DNA of 19,465 bases from the NCBI GenBank assembly GCA_016212295.1, contig JACRGO010000052.1, positions 1 through 19,465 on the forward strand, written 5' to 3'. Position 1 is the stretch's first letter. Each line of letters starts with the position of its first letter. Position numbers and translations under genes: made by a program. Shown here piece by piece: positions 8,352-15,086 of this stretch. The notes beneath the pieces are model-generated. The model worked only from the letters and a program-made list of their open reading frames with translations, had not been told where the DNA came from and searched no databases. The DNA is from Nitrospinota bacterium (lineage in GTDB: Bacteria > Nitrospinota > Nitrospinia > JACRGO01).

Positions 8352-8556
8352 CTAGCCAAAAATATTTGAAATTTTCAAAAAAGGCGCAATGTTTTTCACC
8401 TGCGGAGATACTTACTCGCCTATTCCGAAAATTTATCTCTTTTTTTGCCACGAAACGTTTTGCTTTTTGCCGCCTTTTTGAAATTTCAAATATTTTTGGC
8501 TCATTGCCGAAATGAAATGTGCGAGATAAATTCTCAGAATAGGCGAGTAAGTATCT
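8352..8556. repeat. Interleaved inverted repeats between convergent hisD and export gene
   Basis: 8352-8394 is the exact reverse complement of 1015-1057. A shorter, diverged inverted copy of its distal part lies at 8471-8501. 8405-8439 pairs with 8523-8556 as an inverted repeat with about two or three mismatches over 34 bases. The arms are in the order A, B, A', B', so they interleave instead of nesting. This suggests the block arose by insertion or rearrangement of more than one module. A minus-strand frame through this block is not credible as a gene. Confidence 0.8.
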
Positions 8557-8563
8557 ATTACGA

Positions 8564-10336
8564 TCAAGGCTGCACTTGAGGGAAGCTGACTGAAGCGCCG
8601 GGGTTGGATGGCGGGAATCCAGAATCGAAGCGCATACCGCCACCGGTGGAGTACATGTCCCTGTAAAGACCGGGATACATGAGGTTGGCAAGGATAGGCG
8701 CCAGTTTGAGCATGAAATGCGAAAGGGAGGCTATCTTGCTTCTTGGGACATAAATCACGTCTCCGTGCTCCAGCGTGACATTTTGGGAAAGGTCTTTGTC
8801 CTTCAGGAATCTATCCAGGTCCGCCCGCAAGACATTCGGCTTGCGCATATCCCCTCGCAGCACTACAACATCGCTTAACACCGCGTCCCGCGTGTACCCT
8901 TCAGCCTCGGCGATTGCGTCAGACACGGTGACTCTTTCCCCCTTCAGGTCAACTTGGCCGGACCGCCCAACCTCTCCAAAACAAGCCACGGAAATGATGT
9001 TTTGTTTCGGAATGTAAAGCACGTCCCCATCCAGCATTTCAAGTCCCGCGTACTTTTCAGGGGTCTTTAAAAATTCAACGAAATCAACAGGGAGTTTCCC
9101 TTCGTTGCGGATGATGAACGATTTGTTCATGAATGCCTCAGGCGTAAACCCGCCAGCCATTGCCACGGCCTCCATTACGCCCATCTTTTTATTGAACTCA
9201 TATAACTTTGGATATGTCACCCCGCCGGCGACATAAAATCTTTTCTTGGTGAGCCTGTCTTCCTCGAATATATCCAATTTCGGCACGAACACAATATCCG
9301 CGTCTTCTATCTGGACGTTCAGTTCCGTTTTCTTTTTATGAAGAATGTCCCTTATATTCACCGGGATAACTTCCTTCCCTCTCAGAATCCTGGTCGCGGC
9401 GTCATCCGCCTCGTTTTTAATTCCCCCGGCGAGGGCTATGGCCTCTACCGCTGAGATGTCCTTTTTAAACTCATACCGCCCGGGATAGGTGACGTCACCC
9501 AAAACGAAAACCTTTTTAGACGCGGTTTTTTCCGACTGGAAAATCGGCAGTGTCGGCACATTTATGGTGTCTCCGCCCTCCAGAAATATATTCTGGCTTA
9601 TATCGCCCTGGTATACGGCCTTGCCCAAATCCACTCTGTAGACCTTCCCCTTCCGCGTAATTTCAACACGTGATAGATTCGCCTTCTGGGTATAACCTCC
9701 GGCTTTCAGTATGATTTCGAGAAGCCTGGTCTCCCCGGTAAGCGGGTAGGTCCCTGGACCGGAATAGCCGGAACCCGTGTTCATTCTTTCAATTTCGCCT
9801 ATCAGGGTGACTTTTTTGGAATTATAACCCGTGACCAGAACATCTATCCTTGGGCTCTTGACATAATCCTCAAGTCTTTTGGTCAGGGTCGTGTCCACCT
9901 GCGTCGCGGTCAGGCCGGCGGCCGGCAAATCCTCAACAAAGGAAAATGAAATTTTCCCGTTTTGCTGCACAAGGATTTTGGATATTTCCGGCTTGGTTTT
10001 AAGCCAAAGAGTAATGGTCAGCTCATCCGTCGGACCTATTATGTATTCCGGGAAGCCAAGGACCGAACTGCCCGCCTGATTTTCCTTGTAATGCGGAATA
10101 GTCTCTTCCGTTACTGGAATGCCGTAGGATTCTTCCTCGATAATATCCAGCGGTTTTTGATTTTGCATTATCTGCTGTTGCGGGGCCAGCCGGCTGGAGT
10201 CTATGGCCCTTGGCGGAGGGGAGGAATCTGCTTTGCCCCCCGATCCGGCCCCGCCTTGCTCCTTGGCGAAACCCGGCGGCGCAGGAAATAGAAGCATCGC
10301 GCAAAGAAGAAAAACCAACGGTCTTTTTGCTTTCAT
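8564..10336 (-). CDS. Wza-like polysaccharide export protein with four SLBB domains
   Basis: This 590-residue protein has a signal peptide (residues 1-24, probable cleavage after PGFA; no lipobox) and a proline/serine-rich linker. A Poly_export domain follows at about 95-180, with YIIGPTDELTITLW and the later VKSPRIDVLVTGY. Four SLBB-type domains lie at about 175-262, 274-353, 365-445 and 447-532, each with a GDV/GEV strand, an AIALAGG-like turn and a final GD-(V/T)-(L/I)-x-(V/I)-P. A helical segment at 535-560 (ASLSHFMLKLAPILANLMY) could be the membrane-spanning C-terminal helix, as in Wza. Members of this family form outer-membrane channels for capsule or exopolysaccharide. It stands alone here: no Wzc kinase, glycosyltransferase or flippase is in the window, so its partner genes are elsewhere. 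A promoter is visible at 10395-10422. Confidence 0.92.
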   Translation of the reverse strand: MKAKRPLVFLLCAMLLFPAPPGFAKEQGGAGSGGKADSSPPPRAIDSSRLAPQQQIMQNQKPLDIIEEESYGIPVTEETIPHYKENQAGSSVLGFPEYIIGPTDELTITLWLKTKPEISKILVQQNGKISFSFVEDLPAAGLTATQVDTTLTKRLEDYVKSPRIDVLVTGYNSKKVTLIGEIERMNTGSGYSGPGTYPLTGETRLLEIILKAGGYTQKANLSRVEITRKGKVYRVDLGKAVYQGDISQNIFLEGGDTINVPTLPIFQSEKTASKKVFVLGDVTYPGRYEFKKDISAVEAIALAGGIKNEADDAATRILRGKEVIPVNIRDILHKKKTELNVQIEDADIVFVPKLDIFEEDRLTKKRFYVAGGVTYPKLYEFNKKMGVMEAVAMAGGFTPEAFMNKSFIIRNEGKLPVDFVEFLKTPEKYAGLEMLDGDVLYIPKQNIISVACFGEVGRSGQVDLKGERVTVSDAIAEAEGYTRDAVLSDVVVLRGDMRKPNVLRADLDRFLKDKDLSQNVTLEHGDVIYVPRSKIASLSHFMLKLAPILANLMYPGLYRDMYSTGGGMRFDSGFPPSNPGASVSFPQVQP

Positions 10337-10379
10337 GTTTTTTCTGAAAAATTGGAAAAAAAATAATAGAACGTAAATT

Positions 10380-10419
10380 ACGCTGATGTCATAGATTATC
10401 GCAGATAAAAAATCAGCGT
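10380..10419. promoter_or_regulatory. Possible operator: 8-base inverted repeat around the promoter
   Basis: ACGCTGAT (10380-10387) and ATCAGCGT (10412-10419) are perfect inverted half-sites 24 bases apart. One half overlaps the -35 box and the other lies at the predicted transcription start, an arrangement that suits a repressor site. Alternatively they form a weak hairpin. The binding protein is unknown. Confidence 0.35.
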
Positions 10420-10422
10420 CAA
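10395..10422 (-). promoter_or_regulatory. Predicted sigma-70 promoter of the export gene
   Basis: On the minus strand a -35 box TTGACG (10417-10422) and a -10 box GATAAT (10395-10400) are separated by 16 bases. This would start transcription near 10388 and give a leader of about 50 bases before the ATG at 10336. Confidence 0.55.
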
Positions 10423-10530
10423 AATGCCGTCATTTCAACCTGAAAAGAACATGCAAAATTGTAGAATACACATTTCATGCCATTTAATTGCATGGGAAGG
10501 GGCCGTTTATGGCGAAGAGATAGGAATTGC

Positions 10531-10705
10531 GGATTTGGGATTTAAGGACTTAGAAATTAAAAATATACCGCAGAGACACAGAGACGCTGAGAAAAACATA
10601 TATTGAAATTAAAGAATTTTTTTTCTGCGCCACTGCGTCTCCGCGGTTAATAAAATGGTATTTTAGTATTTGCCAAGTCCCTAAATCCGAAACCCTAAAT
10701 AAAAA
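10531..10705. repeat. Long imperfect inverted repeat (cgcagagacacagagacgc family)
   Basis: The left arm (about 10531-10600; ggatttgggatttaaggac, then accgcagagacacagagac) is matched in reverse complement by the right arm (about 10620-10705; ctgcgccactgcgtctccgc, then ccctaaatccgaaacccta). The arms are diverged but the order of sub-motifs is conserved. The 402 bases between the export gene and the HTH gene hold only this repeat and the promoter. A 60-codon plus-strand frame running into it is not supported as a gene. Confidence 0.75.
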
Positions 10706-10738
10706 CCTCACTTGGCTCCGGCTTGGGGCCGGGTTAGG

Positions 10739-11302
10739 TTAGTTTGTTAGTGAGAGTATCTTCTCCTGAATTCCTGAACGAGGGCTATATTTCCCGCCTT
10801 CCCACCCGGCAACAGCCCCTGTGCTGACGTTCAATCGCCTGGCGAAATCCTTCTGGGAGAGTTTCAGTTTTTTCCTGGTCTTTTTAATTTGCGATGGTTT
10901 CAGCCCGGCTTGCTGGTTTGGTGAATCTCCATTTTTTTTCGTGGAAACCCCTGCCACGGCAAGGGAGGTTATTCTTTCCTGGACCCTGGGCCGAGGAAGA
11001 AATCTCCCGCGTTCCCAGGCAACAACCGCGCCAAGGCTCACGTCCAATTGTCTGGCGAAATCCTTCCGGGAGAGTTTCAGTTTTTTCCTGATCTTTTTGA
11101 TACCAGAGGGGCTGAGTCCTCTTTCGTTGCCGATAGGCGCCGCCCTTCCCCGTCTTCTCTTTGCTCCCTTGGCGAGCCCCGTTTTTGAAACGGAATTTTT
11201 AAATTCGCTTATTTCACCCTTAAGACTTTTCATGGCAGCGCCGACTTCTTTTTTCACCAAGCGCGCGATTTCGGATTTCAAAATAGCAGTTATGCTCTTC
11301 AT
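10739..11302 (-). CDS. DNA-binding protein with two tandem XRE-type HTH domains
   Basis: This 187-residue basic protein has three parts. Residues 1-40 form a charged helix (LKSEIARLVKKEV) that may be a coiled coil. Residues 47-55 are a basic KRRRGRAAP patch resembling an AT-hook core. Two HTH copies follow at 62-114 and 133-185, each with the pattern KLKLS-x-KDFAR-x-L-x-VS-x-GAV-x-x-WE. About 35 of 53 aligned residues are identical between the copies. The DNA repeats with a 213-base offset (for example 10839 and 11052), so the second HTH is an internal duplication. A good ribosome binding site (agagagg) precedes the ATG. It probably binds DNA as a regulator or nucleoid protein with one subunit contacting two sites. 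Its target is unknown; the inverted half-sites at 10380-10419 are candidates only by proximity. Confidence 0.8.
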   Translation of the reverse strand: MKSITAILKSEIARLVKKEVGAAMKSLKGEISEFKNSVSKTGLAKGAKRRRGRAAPIGNERGLSPSGIKKIRKKLKLSRKDFARQLDVSLGAVVAWERGRFLPRPRVQERITSLAVAGVSTKKNGDSPNQQAGLKPSQIKKTRKKLKLSQKDFARRLNVSTGAVAGWEGGKYSPRSGIQEKILSLTN

Positions 11303-11337
11303 GGCCGCCTCTCTTTTAAAAAAGTTTAATTTTTCAT

Positions 11338-11436
11338 GGGCACTTCCAGAAACTCATTTACATCCCCCTAGTCCCCTTTATTAAGGGGGAATTAGATGGC
11401 GAAAAGCTTTCTTTTAGTGAGTTTCTGGAAGTGCCC
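11338..11436. mobile_element. MITE-like element with perfect 19-base terminal inverted repeats
   Basis: gggcacttccagaaactca (11338-11356) and its exact reverse complement (11418-11436) bound a 99-base element with no coding capacity. The interior (11358-11397) contains a catccccct...agggggaatta palindrome that also occurs at 14718-14755. The right terminus lies inside the shikimate kinase frame. I see no clear target-site duplication, so it may be old, or the duplication may be very short. The parent transposon is not in the window. Confidence 0.65.
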
Positions 11437-11938
11437 TTATATAAGAAATAATCCTGTCCACGCATGAATCCGCCGGCTCATTGGATGTATCGACGGTAAA
11501 ATCAGCCGCAGCCTTGTAAATGGGGGATCTTTCCTCCAGGACCTTTTTTTGTTCTTCCAAAAAAGACATGCCCTCCTTCAAAGGAGGGCGGTTGGGATCG
11601 GACTGAATGCGCTCCACGATTTTTTCCAGGGCCGCTATGAGCAGTATCAGTTTGCCGTTTTTTTTTAAATGGCCGACGTTTTGCCCGCGCAGGACAATCC
11701 CTCCGCCCGTGTCTATCACGAAGTTCTCCAGGCCCGAAACCTCCTCCGCGACCGAGGACTCCAGGTCCCTGAAATATTGCCATCCATGTTTTTCCACGAT
11801 CGCCGGTATGGACATCCCCGCCTTTTCCGTTATTTTCTCATCCGTGCTTATATACAATTTGCCTGTTCTTTCAGCGAGGAGTTTTCCTATGGCGCTTTTC
11901 CCGCATCCCCTATAGCCTATCAGCACGATGTTCATCAT
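11414..11938 (-). CDS. aroK: Shikimate kinase
   Basis: This kinase phosphorylates shikimate with ATP in the chorismate pathway, in the cytoplasm. The 174-residue protein has the Walker A loop GYRGCGKSA near residues 8-16, the shikimate-binding aspartate in STDEKI, the arginine in FRDLE, the DTGGG loop, the lid motif NRPPL and the adenine-side arginine in RSPIYKAAAD. All expected active-site elements are there. The start overlaps the stop of the upstream 551-residue gene by four bases (ATGA), with a second ATG one codon later, so the two are translationally coupled. The last seven or so residues (ALPETH and stop) are encoded by the terminal repeat of the MITE-like element, so the native C-terminus seems to have been replaced without touching the core. 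aroK and aroL names are used interchangeably for this family. Confidence 0.95.
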   Translation of the reverse strand: MMNIVLIGYRGCGKSAIGKLLAERTGKLYISTDEKITEKAGMSIPAIVEKHGWQYFRDLESSVAEEVSGLENFVIDTGGGIVLRGQNVGHLKKNGKLILLIAALEKIVERIQSDPNRPPLKEGMSFLEEQKKVLEERSPIYKAAADFTVDTSNEPADSCVDRIISYIRALPETH

Positions 11939-13590
11939 CCGAGTATTCTCTGAATGCTTTGCAGAAAAACAGAGGGCATGAGCAAGGCTTCCCGCTCTCT
12001 TTTTTCGTTATAAAAACGTCTTATGGCGTCTCGCACGCCATCAACATGGCTCTCCTTGCCAAAGCAATTAACTATAATGCCCAATTCTTTTTTATAATAA
12101 CACAGAAAACCCGCCAGCGTGAATATGTCATTGGCTATAAAAACGATCTGGCGGTTTAAAAGGCATGGCTCCTGGCGAAAATTATTAATAAGTTCTCTTG
12201 CCGCCCTTAAAAGAAAGCTCATCATGAGGTCTATTCCGCCGCCCTTTTCCATGCCTTCCGCCATGGCCGATTTGAACGCCCTGGGCATGGCCGAGGTTTC
12301 CGGGTCCTCAAGGCTCATGGTCCCATTGAATCCCAGCGGCGCCGCTAATATGTTAATAATCTCACCATAATTTTCAACCGACATATTCAGGGCCGCCGAC
12401 AAATCAATACTGGCCGCCTTGGTTCTCTTGCTTAGGAAAATGAAGAAGGGAATGAATATGTCCCTGATGGTTACGGCGCCGGGCGCTTCGAAATACGATT
12501 CAACTGGATTGGGGCTGAAAAGGGACTGCCTGGTCCGGCCCATTAATGAAAAGAACGGGGCAAGCTTATATACCATGGCCGCGTCGTCGATGGACATAAA
12601 GGATTCAAAATTTTGAAACAATTCCTCCAGCCTGGGAACATGCATATTTCTTTCCAGCTCAGGATAGGATATGAGGCCGGCCATTTCAAACCTTTCCGTC
12701 CATTGGATAAGCGCCCTGATCTCCTGATGGAAGGCCCTCCCGTGGTCAATGGTGAATAAAGTGGCCGCCATGTGAAACCATTCCCTTGCCGAATCCAGGA
12801 ACAAAGGATTGCTTTGGATATGGCCGGTTAATTCATAATATAGGGCGGGCCACTTTCCCTTTAATTCCAGAAGGGCCTTTTTATCGGTTTCAAGATAGCG
12901 GGAGGCGCGTTCCACGAAACCTTCAAAAAATCCGTAAAAGACGTTTTGGCTTTTTTTAGAGTCAAGAAAGGCAAGGGAATCGCTTGCCGGAGGAGAGGGG
13001 ACAGTCAGGCATAAAAAATTCCCGCTGGCCGTCGAAGGGGCGTCAATGTCCTTTTTTGCCTTTTGATTGAGATCAACAATAAAAATCGCAGGGAACCTTT
13101 CTCCCCCGGGAGTTTCCCCTTTTTCGATTTTTTTCAGCGCCCGAAGTTCGGTTTCCCCCAGATTTTCAATGTTCATTATGATGGGAGGTAGAGTTCCGTT
13201 TTCCACTTCGGGAAAATACTGGGCCGGGGGAACGCCATGAAGGAGCTTCAGAAAATCCTCGGCCAGGTCCGCGTGGCCGGTCCCTGAAGCGGACTGGAGA
13301 AAAACCGGAATGCCTGTGACCGCGGCCCCTAGGAGAAGCTCGGTCACGCCTACGCATAAAACCTCCTTTCCCGCTATTGTCCCTTTTCCTTCGCAATCGT
13401 AGACATGGAATTGGCACTGGCCGCTTTCCTTGGGAAAAAAGGAAAAGAGCGGGATTGGAAGAATTTTTGTGTTTGCCGCGCCTGAAAAAGCATCGAGGAA
13501 GGAAAGGGTAAGAATCCCCAGGAATTTTTCTTCACCGAAATGTTTTTTCAAGGCGATATGCATTTCTTCAGCATTTTCTGGTTTAGCCAT
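11935..13590 (-). CDS. Unknown 551-residue protein, possible degenerate AAA+ module
   Basis: I do not recognise this protein as a named family. It has no signal peptide or clear transmembrane segment and is probably cytoplasmic. By eye, residues 94-118 (GIPVFLQSASGTGHADLAED, then FLKLLHG) resemble the P-loop of sigma-54-activator AAA+ domains, with the lysine replaced by H106. Residues 132-158 (NGTLPPIIMNIENLGETELR, then ALKKIEKG) resemble the GGTLFLDEI Walker B region of the same proteins with the acidic pair lost. RFPAIFIVDLNQ (165-176) resembles the following sensor strand. Residues 220-551 are helical with no motif that I know; an IDHGRAFHQE stretch is at 281-290. If correct, this is a non-hydrolysing AAA+ relative. 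A ribosome binding site (aaggggcaagg) precedes the ATG. It is coupled to shikimate kinase, which implies co-expression but not necessarily a shared function. Confidence 0.75.
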   Translation of the reverse strand: MAKPENAEEMHIALKKHFGEEKFLGILTLSFLDAFSGAANTKILPIPLFSFFPKESGQCQFHVYDCEGKGTIAGKEVLCVGVTELLLGAAVTGIPVFLQSASGTGHADLAEDFLKLLHGVPPAQYFPEVENGTLPPIIMNIENLGETELRALKKIEKGETPGGERFPAIFIVDLNQKAKKDIDAPSTASGNFLCLTVPSPPASDSLAFLDSKKSQNVFYGFFEGFVERASRYLETDKKALLELKGKWPALYYELTGHIQSNPLFLDSAREWFHMAATLFTIDHGRAFHQEIRALIQWTERFEMAGLISYPELERNMHVPRLEELFQNFESFMSIDDAAMVYKLAPFFSLMGRTRQSLFSPNPVESYFEAPGAVTIRDIFIPFFIFLSKRTKAASIDLSAALNMSVENYGEIINILAAPLGFNGTMSLEDPETSAMPRAFKSAMAEGMEKGGGIDLMMSFLLRAARELINNFRQEPCLLNRQIVFIANDIFTLAGFLCYYKKELGIIVNCFGKESHVDGVRDAIRRFYNEKREREALLMPSVFLQSIQRILG

Positions 13591-13616
13591 CCTTGCCCCT
13601 TAAAGAGGGAAAACAG

Positions 13617-13712
13617 AACGTCGAACATTGAACATTGAACGTCCAACATCGAAGTAAGGAAGTGCGTCATGTGTCATGAGCGCATGGCTCACCACCCATG
13701 ACTCATGACATA
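13617..13712. repeat. Dispersed repeat block upstream of the 551-residue gene
   Basis: 13617-13656 is an array of gaacattgaac/gtccaacatcgaa units ending in ccaacatcgaagtaag, the same ending as at 4529-4545. 13656-13712 is the reverse complement of the module at 8262-8318, near-identical except for one substitution, a 7-base duplication (tgtcatg) and small indels. The block fills the whole gap between the two minus-strand genes. Confidence 0.85.
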
Positions 13713-13718
13713 CACGGT

Positions 13719-14642
13719 TTAAAAGCTCTTCGCGCATCTGAAGCCAAAATTTTCAAGACCAAGGTTTTTGTTGACAACGTGGCGGTAAGAAAGATCCGCC
13801 TGTTCCGGCAGGCTCCTCCACGATCCTCCCTTCAGGACGCCGTCCCCTTTTGGAATTTCGTTTTCCTTGCCTGGAAGGTAAGGGGAAGAGACCCATTCCC
13901 ATGCGTTTCCAATCATGTCCTTTACTCCGTATCCGCTTGCGCCCAGTGGAAAGGAACCAACCGGGGACCCCGCCGGATAACCGTCTTCCTCTCCAAAAAT
14001 ATTGGCCCTTCCGGGCTCATAATGATCGCCCCAAGGCCAAGGGGACGCTTTATCGCCCTGGGCCGCCTTGAGCCATTCCAGTTCGCTTGGAAGCCTTTTC
14101 CCGGCCCATTGGCAGTATCCGGAAGCCAGCTCGAAGGAAACATGGCCCGCGGCGCAATCAGGGCATGAAGCCGCGCGCTCCGTTTTTTTTAAATTTTTTT
14201 CACTTAGAAAAACGTTGAATTGCTCATAACTGATTTCTAATTTGTCTATATAATATTGATACACCTCCACCTTTATCACATCCTTGCCCTGTTTCTCCTT
14301 TTGGGAGGAAGGGGAAGGCGGAAATAAAGGGCCGGTGGGAATAAGGACCATTTCAGACTTGTCTTGCGGGTTTTGAACCACCGGGAGAATTACCTTTGTC
14401 CGCAAAGGCGGGGCCGACGGCGGCGGCGGAGGCTCTATGCGCTTCTCCTCCTGGATTTTTGGTGGTTCCTTCATGGCTTTAGGCGGGGATTCGGCTTGGG
14501 GACGCTCAACGCGCTGAGTTTCTACGTGTGGAGTTTCTACGCGCGGGGCCTCAACGTGCGGAGGCTTGAGGGCCGGGGGGCCAGCGCAGGAGCCCAGAAA
14601 AAAAAACAAAAAAATAACGGGAATGGAATGTGTCTTTTGCAT
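13719..14642 (-). CDS. Lipoprotein with SUMF1/FGE-like domain lacking catalytic cysteines
   Basis: From the ATG at 14642 this is a 307-residue protein; a TTG at 14657 would add five residues, and neither start has a strong ribosome binding site. The N-terminus is a lipoprotein signal with lipobox LGSC. A proline-rich linker follows with about five degenerate PHVET/PRVEA hexamer units and then a run of prolines. The C-terminal ~200 residues show the formylglycine-generating-enzyme fold: GYCQWAGKRLPSELEWLKAA, WPWGD, SGYGVKDMIGNAWEWVSSPY, VLKGGSW and a closing GFRC. True FGE enzymes have a cysteine pair after GGSW; here the segment reads SLPEQADLSYRH, without cysteine. It is therefore probably a non-catalytic binding or structural relative on the periplasmic side. 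A CPDC motif sits just before the GYCQWAG region. Confidence 0.85.
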   Translation of the reverse strand: MQKTHSIPVIFLFFFLGSCAGPPALKPPHVEAPRVETPHVETQRVERPQAESPPKAMKEPPKIQEEKRIEPPPPPSAPPLRTKVILPVVQNPQDKSEMVLIPTGPLFPPSPSSQKEKQGKDVIKVEVYQYYIDKLEISYEQFNVFLSEKNLKKTERAASCPDCAAGHVSFELASGYCQWAGKRLPSELEWLKAAQGDKASPWPWGDHYEPGRANIFGEEDGYPAGSPVGSFPLGASGYGVKDMIGNAWEWVSSPYLPGKENEIPKGDGVLKGGSWRSLPEQADLSYRHVVNKNLGLENFGFRCAKSF

Positions 14643-14716
14643 ATGTATTACGTTCAAAAATTGTAACCGTTCACAGGGTTGTCATGAAAAACCGGAGAAA
14701 GCCTCATCAGCTATTT

Positions 14717-14845
14717 TTTACATCCCCCTTAATCCCCCTTGCCAAGGGGGAATTAAAACAAAGCCCATTTAGGGGCGTTTTCCGTCCGTTAGGGGTGTTT
14801 TCCGCATTCCCCCTTACCAAAGGGGGACCAAGGGGGATGTGGTTT
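14717..14845. repeat. Inverted repeat pair of the catcccccttaatcccc family plus short tandem repeat
   Basis: tttacatcccccttaatccc (from 14717), with its aagggggaatta partner, is matched in reverse complement by 14806-14841 (ttcccccttaccaaaggggg, then accaagggggatg). Between the arms, ttaggggcgttttccg (14769-14784) repeats at 14789-14804 with one mismatch and a period of 20. The left arm also resembles 11358-11397 inside the MITE-like element. The gap 14658-15086 has no gene. Confidence 0.85.
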
Positions 14846-14954
14846 TCCCTGCAATTGAGCATGAAGCCGTTTTCCTCGTGATCTATTACTAAAATTTGCG
14901 TTTTAAACTTGAAATAAAACCGGCGTTGAATGCTTCAAGAAAAATTTATTTTGG

Positions 14955-14971
14955 TTGCGGCCGTGCCGCAA
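14955..14971. repeat. Perfect short hairpin upstream of the pheA promoter
   Basis: TTGCGGC-CGT-GCCGCAA forms a perfect 7-base stem with a 3-base loop. A TATAAT sequence follows at 14976-14981, but no good -35 box is at the right distance. It lies upstream of the stronger promoter at 15020-15048, so it is not an attenuator for transcripts from that promoter. It could be a protein-binding site. Confidence 0.4.
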
Positions 14972-15019
14972 GCAATATAATATACCAGAGAAGGTGAAAA
15001 ATTTAAAGCATTGAAATAT

Positions 15020-15048
15020 TTGCAAAACCGCTTTTTGTTTTCTATAAT
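15020..15048 (+). promoter_or_regulatory. Predicted sigma-70 promoter of pheA-tyrA
   Basis: TTGCAA (15020-15025) and a consensus TATAAT (15043-15048) are separated by the ideal 17 bases. Transcription would begin near 15055, about 32 bases before the pheA start. The leader is too short for a peptide-based attenuator. Confidence 0.7.
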
Positions 15049-15086
15049 GATTTATTTAAATCCAAAGAAAAGGTGGTTTCAATAAT

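Noticed and set aside
8314-8691. Minus-strand 125-codon frame overlapping the 3' end of the export gene
   Set aside because: It is made almost wholly of the inverted repeat block and overlaps the real export gene; no domain or ribosome binding site.
10424-10606. Plus-strand 60-codon frame between the export and HTH genes
   Set aside because: The 3' half is the cgcagagacacagagacgc repeat and the 5' part overlaps the export-gene promoter; no domain.
10821-11384. Plus-strand 187-codon frame opposite the HTH gene
   Set aside because: It mirrors the internal duplication antisense; the minus frame has two clear HTH domains and a good ribosome binding site.
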